A stretch of 64,000 nucleotides of DNA, taken from assembly GCF_035989285.1 (NCBI RefSeq), contig NZ_CP108513.1:11026045-11090044 (forward strand), read 5' to 3'. The notes beneath the pieces are model-generated. The model was given only the letters and a program-made list of their open reading frames with translations, ran no database searches and had not been told where the DNA came from. Below, one piece after another: positions 38,759-46,241 of this stretch. The DNA comes from Streptomyces sp. NBC_01235. Its GTDB lineage: Bacteria > Actinomycetota > Actinomycetes > Streptomycetales > Streptomycetaceae. Within the stretch, counting starts at the first letter, position 1. Every line of letters begins with the position of its first letter. The position numbers were made by a program, and so were the translations under genes.

Positions 38759-39055
38759 CGTCTGGTCCGGCCAGCCGTGCGCGACCGGCCCCTTGGCGAG
38801 CTCCTGCTCGAGCAGGGTGAACAGGGCCTCACTCAGCTTGGGCCGTGAGACGGGACCGGCAGCCCTCAGCCCCTCGGCGCCGGCGTCGTGCCAGGCTCGG
38901 CGCCAGCGCTGCACCGAGCGCACACTCACCCGTAAGTTCTTGGCGACCTCCGCGTTGGAGGCACCCGCAGCGAAGAGCTGCGCGGCCTCCAGCCGGATCC
39001 GCTCCCGAAACACCTGCCGTTCAGGCGTTTGCCCACCACCCTGCGGATATCTCAT
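38759..39055 (-). pseudogene. IS630-like transposase, N-terminal helix-turn-helix fragment
   Basis: From ATG 39055 the minus strand encodes about 98 residues that look like the N-terminal DNA-binding part of an IS630-type transposase: MRYPQGGGQT start, a helix-turn-helix around SNAEVAKNLRVSVRSVQRW (residues 33-51), then SRPKLSEALFTLLEQEL and AHGWPDQ. The catalytic DDE region is missing; after about residue 100 the frame runs into antisense IS1182 sequence. It is a relic cut at the junction near 38,758. Confidence 0.65.
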
Positions 39056-39116
39056 ACAACAGGCATACCGCGACGATCACACATCGTCAGCCCTCAACGA
39101 CACCACGCCGCAAAGG

Positions 39117-39263
39117 TCAGTAGCGGATCGCGTCCAACAGCTGGCGGTGGCAGTAGCCCTCGGGCCGTCCACCCCGCCCCTGGAACCAGGCCGGCATCGG
39201 CAGCGACGGCCGGACGGCCGCCCACTCCGCGTCCGTCATGTCCGACGGATACCGGCGCACCCG
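39117..39263 (-). pseudogene. IS5-family transposase, N-terminal fragment
   Basis: The minus strand from GTG 39263 reads RRYPSDMTDAEWAAVRP, then GRGGRPEGY and RQLLDAI, the recognisable first ~45 residues of IS5-type (DUF4096) transposases. It ends with an immediate stop at 39117 where normal family members continue for over 200 residues. Only the N-terminal helical domain survives. The adjoining 39,056-39,116 holds no identifiable feature. Confidence 0.65.
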
Positions 39264-39449
39264 GTCCGGATGGTCGGCCGCGTTGCCGTACACGTGCGCG
39301 AGGCAATCGCACGACACGGCGGGCGAGTTGAAGTCAACGTGCTCGGGCACGTACAACAAAGACAACAGGGCCTCCGGGAACCACTCGAAATGGGATCGCA
39401 CCCCCGAGCTACCAGGAGGCCCTGCTTTCACGCGCGGAAACCGCCGCAG

Positions 39450-39481
39450 TCACCCGATCGAGACTCCCGTTCGATCGACAG
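39450..39481. repeat. 32-bp direct repeat, copy 1 (left of acetyltransferase gene)
   Basis: A 32-bp sequence beginning TCACCCGATCGAG is repeated exactly at 40108-40139 in the same orientation. Weaker similarity (ATCGGTAnGGCAAC) extends both copies by about 20 bp. It contains a 7-bp dyad, CGATCGA/TCGATCG, with a 9-nt spacer. The two copies bracket the GNAT gene. Confidence 0.9.
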
Positions 39482-39510
39482 CCTTCGAGATCGGTACGGG
39501 CAACAACCAC

Positions 39511-40014
39511 TTACGTGTCGGGATGCTCCGGCAGGGCGAGCCAGTCCGACCAGGAGATCTCGCGGCCGAGGAAGCGCGGCTGCTCGAACGGCCAGTCGGC
39601 GGCGATCCACTGCGGCACCAGCGCGTCGAGGGCCTGTTCGACCTCGCTGCCCACCAGCTCGTCCACCACCCACCAGGAGATCTCGCCGTCCGCGCCGGCC
39701 CTCTCCGGTGGGTCGATGTAGACACAGCCGAGCAGAGCTGTCTCCGCCGTGTCGAACAGCGCGTAGTTGAAGGACTGGTGTGCGGCGATCTCCTTCTCGT
39801 GCCGCAACAGGTCGGCCTGGTCGGCCTCGTAGGTCATGGTGGCCGCGGGCCAGCCCCAGGCCGGGCCGAAGATGGTCCACAGCCGCTCGCGCGAACCCGT
39901 CACAGCCGGATAGTCGAGCGGGGTGTCCGCCTCCCGGATCGGCCGCAGGTGATGACCACCGCCCGGCAGCGGTACCAGGACGGGGTGGACGAAGTCATCG
40001 GGAAGCCAGCTCAT
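39511..40014 (-). CDS. GNAT-family N-acetyltransferase
   Basis: 167 residues from ATG 40014 (MSWLPDDF). The pattern HHLRPIREADTPLDYPAV at the N-terminus, a central ALLGCVYIDPPE strand and an ISWWVVDE strand agree with a compact GNAT fold, which transfers acetyl from acetyl-CoA to an amine. The classical QxxGxG/A acetyl-CoA loop is not obvious, so the function is only a family-level call and the substrate is unknown. The gene is intact and alone among broken insertion sequences, and lies between two exact 32-bp direct repeats, which suggests it arrived or was retained as a small cassette. Confidence 0.75.
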   Translation of the reverse strand: MSWLPDDFVHPVLVPLPGGGHHLRPIREADTPLDYPAVTGSRERLWTIFGPAWGWPAATMTYEADQADLLRHEKEIAAHQSFNYALFDTAETALLGCVYIDPPERAGADGEISWWVVDELVGSEVEQALDALVPQWIAADWPFEQPRFLGREISWSDWLALPEHPDT

Positions 40015-40107
40015 GGCGCCCGACCGTAGCAGCGCGCGGCCGTCCGCTCCCCTGGATTTTCCCCGCATACCGCCAGTCCCTGCTCTCATGCTGGGCAGGG
40101 CCCGCGA

Positions 40108-40139
40108 TCACCCGATCGAGACTCCCGTTCGATCGACAG
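40108..40139. repeat. 32-bp direct repeat, copy 2 (right of acetyltransferase gene)
   Basis: Exact second copy of the 32-bp repeat at 39450-39481, same orientation, about 95 bp upstream of the acetyltransferase start codon. Spacing between copies is 658 bp, just enough for the gene and its promoter. Between here and the IS3 relic (40,140-40,289) I see nothing else. Confidence 0.9.
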
Positions 40140-40289
40140 ACTCCATGATCGGTATGGCAACGGCTTCTGTGGCCCATTTCAGGCAGGCGCTGTCCCGCTT
40201 GAGGTAGTCCTTGCCCGCCGAGACGTGGCAACCGAAGGGTGACATCGGGGCTTGACCCCTGATCTTGGACACGGGCTATGCGGCTTGGC

Positions 40290-40655
40290 CAGATGTTGTA
40301 GCGGTGCAGCCAGCGGAACAGGTCGATGCGGGCTTCACGCTCGTCGGCCCAGGCACTGCGGCTCTGGAGAGTCTCCCGCTTGCATGTGGCGTTGAAGGAC
40401 TCGGCGAGCGCGTTGTCCGCCGAACTGCCGACGGCGCTCATGCTCTGGATCACGCCCGCCCGGCGGCAGGCGTCGGCGAATGCCCGGCTTGTGTACTGGG
40501 CCCCGTGATCGGTGTGTATGACGGCGCCAGCGAGGCTGCCGCGGCACCGCTCGGCGGCGGCCAGGGCCTCGGTGACCAGTTCGGCGCGCATGTGGTCGGC
40601 GATCGCCCAGCCTGCCAGCGCCGGGAGGCGAGGTCGATGACCGTGGCTGTGAGTG
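40290..40655 (-). pseudogene. IS3-family transposase (OrfB) fragment, frameshifted
   Basis: The minus strand carries the middle of an rve-type DDE domain: VIHTDHGAQYTSRAFADACR, SMSAVGSSADNALAESFNAT and KRETL...RLHRYN, giving the second Asp and the Glu of the catalytic triad. The first Asp (TVIDLASRRW) sits in another frame just upstream near 40,640, so there is a frameshift. Both ends are missing: homology stops near 40,290, and on the other side at about 40,655 where the Tn7-like block begins. It is non-functional. Confidence 0.75.
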
Positions 40656-40738
40656 GGCGGTGGGGCGGCAGTGGGTGGGCGTCAGCGGAATCGCGGTGTG
40701 GAGGTCCTGGTAGTGGTTCTGGGACCGGGTTGTGGTCG

Positions 40739-40803
40739 CTGTCATGGGGTGACCAAGCGGCTGTTGTGGGGCGGTTAGCAGCTCGGGTTGTGGCTGTCAT
40801 GGG
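40739..40803 (+). repeat. Two CTGTCATGGG repeats upstream of chimera A
   Basis: CTGTCATGGG occurs at 40739-40748 and 40794-40803, 55 bp apart, both preceded by GGTTGTGG-type sequence. The same core recurs three times upstream of the next chimeric gene. Probable transposase-binding sites at an element end (inferred); alternatively operators for the gene that follows. Confidence 0.65.
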
Positions 40804-40853
40804 TTTCGTTGTTCCTGTGTGAGGGGCTGGCGGGGTCGGGTGGGCTGGGCCGT

Positions 40854-42257
40854 GTGACGGTTTCGGCGGGTGGGGCTGGGGCGGGGTCGGCTGGTGTGGT
40901 GCCGCCGGTGGGTGTGTCGTTGGCGCGGGGTGTGGTGGTGCGGCGGCTTCTTGCGGTGGATGAGGAGGGGACGCTGTCGCGGTTGCATGTGCGGATCGCG
41001 GCGGAGCTGGCGGGGGTGTCGGAGCGGACGGTGTGGCGGTGGCTGGCCGATGGGCGCCGGGGCCATGTCGAGGCGAGGCCGCGGCAGGACGGGTTTTCGC
41101 TGAGTGATCCCTTGTGGGAGGTCCTGGCTCAGGCGGGCGGGAATGTTGCGGAGTTGCGGCGCAGGATGCTCCGGGCGCAGGAAGAGGGGGCGTTGGAGGA
41201 ATGGGGTGCGCAGTGTGTGCCGTCGCTGCCGACGTTGCACCGGGTGATCAAGCGGGATCTGGGGGCGGGCCGGGTGCTTGAGGTGGCCCGTCCGGCAGGG
41301 GCCCGCGCCGGGGTGGAGCCGAGTCCGTATGACCGGGCGCTGGCGGACTTGGGGTTCGCGGACGGGGCGGACGGACCGGCTGTTGTCGACGGGCCGCCCG
41401 CCGACGTGCCGGTGCCGGAGGACGCCGCGGATGCGGGGGTGCGGGCCGGTGGGGTGCGGTTGTACGTGCCGGGGGCGCGGCTGGTGTCGACGCGGCAGGT
41501 GGCCGGGGTGGTGGAGGCGGTGGGTCATACGGTCGCGGCGCGCGGGATGTGCTGTGTGTACGGGGATCCGGGGCTGGGCAAGACGGTCGCTGTTGAGCAG
41601 GCGTTGCGTCTTTTGCCGGGCCGGGTGCCGGTGTGGCGGGCGGTGGCCGGGGTCGCGCCCGGTCTGCCGCAGTTGCGGGCCTGCCTGTGTGAGGCGCTCG
41701 GGCTGCCGTCGGGGGCGCTGACGCACCGGGCCGGGCCGGCCGGTCAGGCTCTCGAGCGGACTCTGGCCGAGCCGGGTGTGCTGGTCGTCGATGACGCCCA
41801 GCGGCTGACGCCGCCCTTGCTGGACTATCTGCGGCAGTTGTGGGACGCGCCGGGCTGCGCGGCGGCGCTGGTGCTGTGCGGGGCGGGAAGCGAACGCGCT
41901 GTGGCGCGGGCGTCGGCGCTGCGCTCGCGGGTGCTGACCTGGCACCAGGTCGGCCGGCTTGAGCCGTCTCAACTGCAGCAGACGCTGGGCCTGTTCCATC
42001 CGGTGTGGGCGCAGGCGGACCCGGACGACCTGGCGCGGGTGGACGAGCAGATGGCGCACGGCAATTTCCGCACCTGGGCGAAGATCACGTCGCATGTCTA
42101 CGCGGCCCGTGAGCGCGATCCCGTACGGCGGGTGGATGGGGAGCTGATCGAGCAGGCCTGCGCGCGTCTTGGCTGCGATGTGCCGGTGTGGTGTCAGTGG
42201 GTGGTGTCAGTGACGGCATGTCAGGTCAGGGTGTTTTCGCTGTTGGTGGGGTGTTGA
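40854..42257 (+). CDS. Chimera A: TniA-type DNA-binding domains fused to a TniB-like AAA+ ATPase
   Basis: 467 residues from GTG 40854. Residues ~25-140 match the N-terminal DNA-binding region of the transposase encoded three genes downstream: HVRIAAELAGVSERTVWRWL (helix-turn-helix), then EVLAQAGGNV and PSLPTLHRVIKRDL. Residues ~200-450 are a TniB/TnsC-like AAA+ module with Walker A GDPGLGKT (237-244), Walker B LVVDDAQRL and a GLFHPVW...HGNFRTW C-terminal segment shared with the free-standing TniB. There is no DDE catalytic domain between them. In normal elements these parts are separate proteins, so this one could bind transposon ends while carrying the ATPase, perhaps regulating transposition or target choice; that is inference. 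An upstream GTG near 40788 would extend it through the repeat region and is less likely. Confidence 0.75.
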   Translation: MTVSAGGAGAGSAGVVPPVGVSLARGVVVRRLLAVDEEGTLSRLHVRIAAELAGVSERTVWRWLADGRRGHVEARPRQDGFSLSDPLWEVLAQAGGNVAELRRRMLRAQEEGALEEWGAQCVPSLPTLHRVIKRDLGAGRVLEVARPAGARAGVEPSPYDRALADLGFADGADGPAVVDGPPADVPVPEDAADAGVRAGGVRLYVPGARLVSTRQVAGVVEAVGHTVAARGMCCVYGDPGLGKTVAVEQALRLLPGRVPVWRAVAGVAPGLPQLRACLCEALGLPSGALTHRAGPAGQALERTLAEPGVLVVDDAQRLTPPLLDYLRQLWDAPGCAAALVLCGAGSERAVARASALRSRVLTWHQVGRLEPSQLQQTLGLFHPVWAQADPDDLARVDEQMAHGNFRTWAKITSHVYAARERDPVRRVDGELIEQACARLGCDVPVWCQWVVSVTACQVRVFSLLVGC

Positions 42258-42270
42258 GCGTGGGGAGTCA

Positions 42271-42345
42271 CTGACATGGGGCGGTGTCTGGTGCCGTCGT
42301 GGCTGTCATGGGGCGCTACACCCTTCCCTGTTCCGCTGTCATGGG
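42271..42345 (+). repeat. Three CTG(T/A)CATGGG iterons at 32-33 bp spacing
   Basis: CTGACATGGG at 42271, CTGTCATGGG at 42303 and 42336, in the same orientation and spaced by about three helical turns. Regular spacing is typical of transposase or repressor binding arrays. They precede chimera B as the 40739 pair precedes chimera A. Confidence 0.75.
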
Positions 42346-42423
42346 AACGGCACTTCTGATCCTTCGAGGGCCGGTCGGCGGCACGGTGGTCGGCGTCGGG
42401 TTTGGGCGTCGGGAGGGTGTGGG

Positions 42424-43710
42424 GTGGGGGAGCCGGGCGTGTGGGGTGAGGTCGCGGCGGGGTTGAGGGTGTCCAGGCCGGTGCTGGTTGCGCGGCTGCT
42501 GGAGCTCGAGGCGGCGGGGGCGTTGACCACGGCGCACGTGCGTGCGGGCGCGCAGGTCGGTGGGGTGAATGTGCGCACGGTGTGGCGCTGGCTGGATGCG
42601 GCGCGGACGGAGGGCCGTGTGGAGCGCAGGCCGCGGGCCCGGCTGGAGTTGTCCGACCAGGTGTGGGAGGTGCTGGCACAGGCGGGCGGGAACGTGTCGG
42701 TGCTGCACCGGCATTTGAAGGATGCCGGGGGAGAAGTGCCGTCGCTGGCGTCGCTGTACCGGGTGGTGCGGCGGGACCTGGAGGCCGGCAGGGTCTTGCC
42801 GGATCGTGTGGTGGTGCGGCGGGAGCGGGAGGAGCAGCGGACACGGCAGGCGCTGGTTGACCTTGCGCTGGCCGGGATGCGTGAGGGCGGCGCGGCGAAG
42901 GGGGTGGCGCGCCGGCCGCCGCACCCCGCGCCGGCGGCGGCGTCCGCGGTCCTGCCGTCGGGGGAGAGCGGTGCGATGGCGGGTGTGGCGTTGCCGGCGG
43001 GAGCACAGCTGGTGCGGACGTCGTCGGTGCGGGCGGTGGCCGAGGCGGTCGGGCAGGCGATGGCGGCGGAGGGCGCGGTGTGTGTGTTCGGTGACCCGGG
43101 CCGGGGCAAGACCGCGGCCGTGCGGATGGCGCTCCACGAGGTCCCGCCGGGCTGGAAGGTGACGTGGGTGCCGGTGCCGGTGCGCCCGTCGGTGTCTGGC
43201 ATGAGGCGGGCGGTGTTCGATGCTTTGGCGCTGCCGGGCCGTTTCCCGCACACGTCGGCGCTGGCCGACGCCGCGGTCGTGGGGGCTTTGGGTGAGGCGC
43301 GGGTGCTGGTGGTCGATGAGGCGCAGCGCCTGCCTGTGCCGTGCCTGGAGTACCTGCAGAGCCTGTGGGACGACCCCGGCACGCGGATCACGCTGGTGCT
43401 GTGCGGGTCGGGCAGCGAGCGGGCGCTGGCCCGGCTGCCGCAGCTGGCATCGCGGATCGGCGGGTGGCAGGAGGTTCCGCGCCTGGCTGCAGCGGAAGTG
43501 GCGGCCGTGGTGACCGGCTTCCATCCGCTGTGGCGCACCGTCGCGGCCCCGGATCTGACGTGGATCGACCAGTCGTGCGCCCACGGCGCGTTCCGCATGT
43601 GGGCCGCTCTGACTGCCCACCTGCAGAACGCGCTGCTGACCACCGCTGACGCGGCCGTCGACCGGGCTTTGCTGAGGCGGCTGTTCAGGAGGGTCGCGCC
43701 GCCGCTATGA
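42424..43710 (+). CDS. Chimera B: TniA-type DNA-binding domains fused to a TniB-like AAA+ ATPase
   Basis: 428 residues from GTG 42424. It repeats the architecture of chimera A with diverged sequence: helix-turn-helix HVRAGAQVGGVNVRTVWRWL (38-57), EVLAQAGGNV, PSLASLYRVVRRDLEAGR (106-123), a charged/proline-rich linker to ~190, then an ATPase with Walker A GDPGRGKT (223-230), Walker B LVVDEAQRL, a CGSGSERAL sensor-like segment and a GFHPLW...HGAFRMW tail. No catalytic transposase core is present. Its stop overlaps an ATG in the frame of the transposase (ATGA at 43707), and the transposase start chosen here lies 90 bp on, so the genes are probably co-transcribed. Two diverged chimeras argue that the fusion is old and maintained rather than a chance deletion. 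Confidence 0.75.
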   Translation: MGEPGVWGEVAAGLRVSRPVLVARLLELEAAGALTTAHVRAGAQVGGVNVRTVWRWLDAARTEGRVERRPRARLELSDQVWEVLAQAGGNVSVLHRHLKDAGGEVPSLASLYRVVRRDLEAGRVLPDRVVVRREREEQRTRQALVDLALAGMREGGAAKGVARRPPHPAPAAASAVLPSGESGAMAGVALPAGAQLVRTSSVRAVAEAVGQAMAAEGAVCVFGDPGRGKTAAVRMALHEVPPGWKVTWVPVPVRPSVSGMRRAVFDALALPGRFPHTSALADAAVVGALGEARVLVVDEAQRLPVPCLEYLQSLWDDPGTRITLVLCGSGSERALARLPQLASRIGGWQEVPRLAAAEVAAVVTGFHPLWRTVAAPDLTWIDQSCAHGAFRMWAALTAHLQNALLTTADAAVDRALLRRLFRRVAPPL

Positions 43711-43799
43711 ACCAAGCGCTGTGCAAGAGGCGGGAGGGCGATTGCAGGCGCTCGGCACCCGGCACGCACACGATGTCCCACCGCGGGAGGGGAGCTGAC

Positions 43800-45488
43800 A
43801 TGGAGGACGGTGACGCCGTCCGTGCAGGCGGCGGGCTGCCCGCGGCATCGAGGAGGGCACTGCGCGGTCCGGCGGTACGGCGGCTGCTCGCTCTGCGGGC
43901 GGGGAAGAAGCTGACAGCGGGTCATGTGCGGGTGGCTGCAGACGCGTTGGGGGTGGCGGAGCGCACGGTGTGGCGGTGGCTGGCCGCGGCTGAGGGTGAT
44001 GAGGCCGCGGCCGCCAGCCCTGGTGCCCCGCCCCGGGCCGGTGCGACGTTCACGATCACGCCTGAAGTCCGTGGGCTGTTGGCACTGTGGAAGGGGAACG
44101 TGCGGGCCGTCCATCGCGAACTGGTCCTCCGTGCCGCTCGGAAGTCTCCGCCTGCAGACGCACCGTCGCTGACGACGCTGCATCGCGCGATCCGCCGTGA
44201 TCTGACGCCGGGGGAGCGGGCCGGGCTCGCGGGAGGGGAGCGGGCGGCGCGCAAGCATGATGTGTTCCTGGCCCGGCCGCGGGGCTGGCGCAACCAGGTG
44301 TGGGAGACCGACCACGTCCAAGCGGCGGTGCTGGTCGACGTCGACGGCACCGCCCGCAGGCCGTGGATCACGTGGTTCACCGACTGCGCGACGAACGCGA
44401 TCACGGGTGTCGCGGTCACGCCGGGGGATCCGTCGCGGGAGTCGGTGCTTTCCGCGCTGCGCTCCGCGGTCCTGCGTGAGGATCCCTACGGCCCGTTCGG
44501 CGGCCTGCCGGAGAAAGTACGGGTGGACCGCGGCAAGGACTTCCTGTCCAGGACGGTGACCGCCGCGTTCGATCTCCTGGACGTGACGGTGGAGGACCTG
44601 CCCGCCTACACCCCCCACCTCAAGGGCACCGTGGAGGGTCTCAACCGGGCGGTGGAGAGCATGTTCCTGGCCGCGCTGCCCGGCTACGCCCGCCAGCCGC
44701 GTCCCGGCAAGCGGGCTTCCCGCCCGAAGGACGAAGTGCTGCTCGGTTTCGAGGACTTCACCGCCAGGCTGCTGGATTGGACGCTCTGGTGGAACACCGA
44801 GCATCGCCCCGCGCCCTTGCGGGGCAAGACGCCGCTTGAGGCGTGGCAGGAGGATCCGACCCCGCTGAGGGACGTGCCGGCGACGGATCTGTGGACGTTC
44901 ACCCTGGAGGACGCCGGCACTCGCACGCTGACCACCCGCGGCATCCGCTTCAGGAGACGCGACTATGTGGGCCCGTGGATGACCGGTCAGGCCGGTATCC
45001 AGGTCAGGGTCCGCTACATGCCCCACCACGACCACCGGATCGAGGTCTACCACGCGGTCACCGGCCGCTACCTCGGTCCCGCAGATCTGGCCGACCGGGC
45101 CACCGAGGAACAGGTCAGCGCCGTACGGCGAGCACGGGCCGCCCGCACCCGCCGCCTCAAGAAGGACCTGGAGGTTTCCCAGCGCGAGCGCTACGCCGCC
45201 GTGAACCAGCCCGAGGCCCCTCAGCGGCTCGGTGCGTTGACCACCGCGCAGGCCGAGGCCGAACTCGCCCAGGCCGCTGACACCGACCTGTCGCAGCTGT
45301 CGCTGCCGGACCTCATCCCGCCCGCCGCGCCGCCGACCGGGTGGCGTACCCCTGCTTCCCTGGCCGCGCTGACCACGCCAGACCGGCCCACCCCGCTCCC
45401 GTCCGGCCGTGATTCCGTTCCCGCTCCGGACGGCCCCGATGGGCGGGCCGCACGTCCCACCACCGACAAAGACGGAGACGCCTCGTGA
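43800..45488 (+). CDS. tniA: Mu/Tn7-type DDE transposase (TniA/TnsB-like)
   Basis: 562 residues from ATG 43800, chosen for the GGGAGGGG ribosome site upstream; an in-frame ATG at 43707 overlaps the previous stop and is possible. Residues ~20-140 are DNA-binding domains (GHVRVAADALGVAERTVWRWL, PSLTTLHRAIRRDL). The rve catalytic core shows D171 (WETDHV), D243 (RVDRGKDF) and E279 (GTVEGLNRAVE), an exact DD(35)E spacing. A WNTEHRP / TPLEAW segment and a C-terminal Mu-type beta-barrel (RRRDYVGPW, IQVRVRYMP) follow, then a long charged tail. It would cut and join element ends in partnership with the ATPase encoded next; their genes overlap (GTGA). Confidence 0.88.
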   Translation: MEDGDAVRAGGGLPAASRRALRGPAVRRLLALRAGKKLTAGHVRVAADALGVAERTVWRWLAAAEGDEAAAASPGAPPRAGATFTITPEVRGLLALWKGNVRAVHRELVLRAARKSPPADAPSLTTLHRAIRRDLTPGERAGLAGGERAARKHDVFLARPRGWRNQVWETDHVQAAVLVDVDGTARRPWITWFTDCATNAITGVAVTPGDPSRESVLSALRSAVLREDPYGPFGGLPEKVRVDRGKDFLSRTVTAAFDLLDVTVEDLPAYTPHLKGTVEGLNRAVESMFLAALPGYARQPRPGKRASRPKDEVLLGFEDFTARLLDWTLWWNTEHRPAPLRGKTPLEAWQEDPTPLRDVPATDLWTFTLEDAGTRTLTTRGIRFRRRDYVGPWMTGQAGIQVRVRYMPHHDHRIEVYHAVTGRYLGPADLADRATEEQVSAVRRARAARTRRLKKDLEVSQRERYAAVNQPEAPQRLGALTTAQAEAELAQAADTDLSQLSLPDLIPPAAPPTGWRTPASLAALTTPDRPTPLPSGRDSVPAPDGPDGRAARPTTDKDGDAS

Positions 45489-46228
45489 CCGCGGCCACCT
45501 ACCAGTACGTCGACCTGCCCGACGCCTCCGTGGTCACAACCCGCGCCCTGCTCACTGCCCGGGAGAACATCACCGACACCGTCGCCGCCCGCGCCATGAT
45601 GTGCATCCACGGCGGCGCCGGCTTCGGCAAGACCCTTGCCGTCAACACCTGCTTGCGCGAACTCGAACCCGGCGAGGACGTCCGCAAGATCACCTTCCGG
45701 GCCCGGCCCACCGCCCGCGCGGTGCGCTACGAACTGTTCACCGCGCTCGACCTGGCCGGTGAACCACCGCGCCACCCCAGTGAATTCGACCGTCTGCTAA
45801 AGATGGCCCTGGCCGAACGCCCCCGTACCTTCCTGGTCGATGAGGCGCAGTGGCTCAACGGGGAGGCGTTCGAATATTTCCGCTACCTGTGGGACGAACC
45901 TGCCACCCAGCTCGCGATCATCTTCGTCGGCGGGGAGGGCTGCCACACCGTGCTGCGCCGCGAACCGATGCTGTCCTCCCGCATCTTCATCTGGCAGCAC
46001 TTCACCCGCCTCACCCCCGGCGAGGTCCTGGAGGCCATTCCCCTGTTCCACCCGGTGTGGGCCGACGCCGATCCCGACGACATAGCCTTCGCCGACCAGC
46101 ACGCCGCACACGGCAACTTCCGCGCCTGGGCCCAGCTGACCGCCCACACCCGCACCGCCCTGGCCCGCACCGGCCGCTCCCGTGTGGATCAGGAGCTGCT
46201 GCGCTGGGCCTTCAGCCGCCTCGCCTGA
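45485..46228 (+). CDS. tniB: TniB/TnsC-like AAA+ ATPase
   Basis: 247 residues. Walker A GGAGFGKT (43-50), Walker B FLVDEAQWL (D119, E120), and a C-terminal LFHPVW...HGNFRAW segment. Length and motifs are those of TniB-type ATPases, which bind DNA and recruit the transposase to target sites in Tn5053/Tn7-type transposition. GTG 45485 overlaps the transposase stop by 4 nt, showing translational coupling. It lacks the N-terminal DNA-binding extension seen in the two chimeric relatives upstream, which makes it the canonical ATPase of this set. Confidence 0.85.
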   Translation: MTAATYQYVDLPDASVVTTRALLTARENITDTVAARAMMCIHGGAGFGKTLAVNTCLRELEPGEDVRKITFRARPTARAVRYELFTALDLAGEPPRHPSEFDRLLKMALAERPRTFLVDEAQWLNGEAFEYFRYLWDEPATQLAIIFVGGEGCHTVLRREPMLSSRIFIWQHFTRLTPGEVLEAIPLFHPVWADADPDDIAFADQHAAHGNFRAWAQLTAHTRTALARTGRSRVDQELLRWAFSRLA

Positions 46229-46241
46229 CCACCACGTCGCC

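Noticed and set aside
38742..39770. 342-codon plus-strand frame across the IS relics
   Set aside because: Its composition is Arg/Pro/Ser-rich with no motif, and it runs antisense to the IS630 and IS5 fragments and part of the acetyltransferase gene, all of which match known families on the minus strand.
39238..40029. 263-codon plus-strand frame over the acetyltransferase
   Set aside because: It is antisense to the GNAT gene, which has the better start and family match.
42339..45053. 904-codon minus-strand frame opposite chimera B and the transposase
   Set aside because: Shadow frame; the plus strand carries Walker motifs and a DD(35)E core here.
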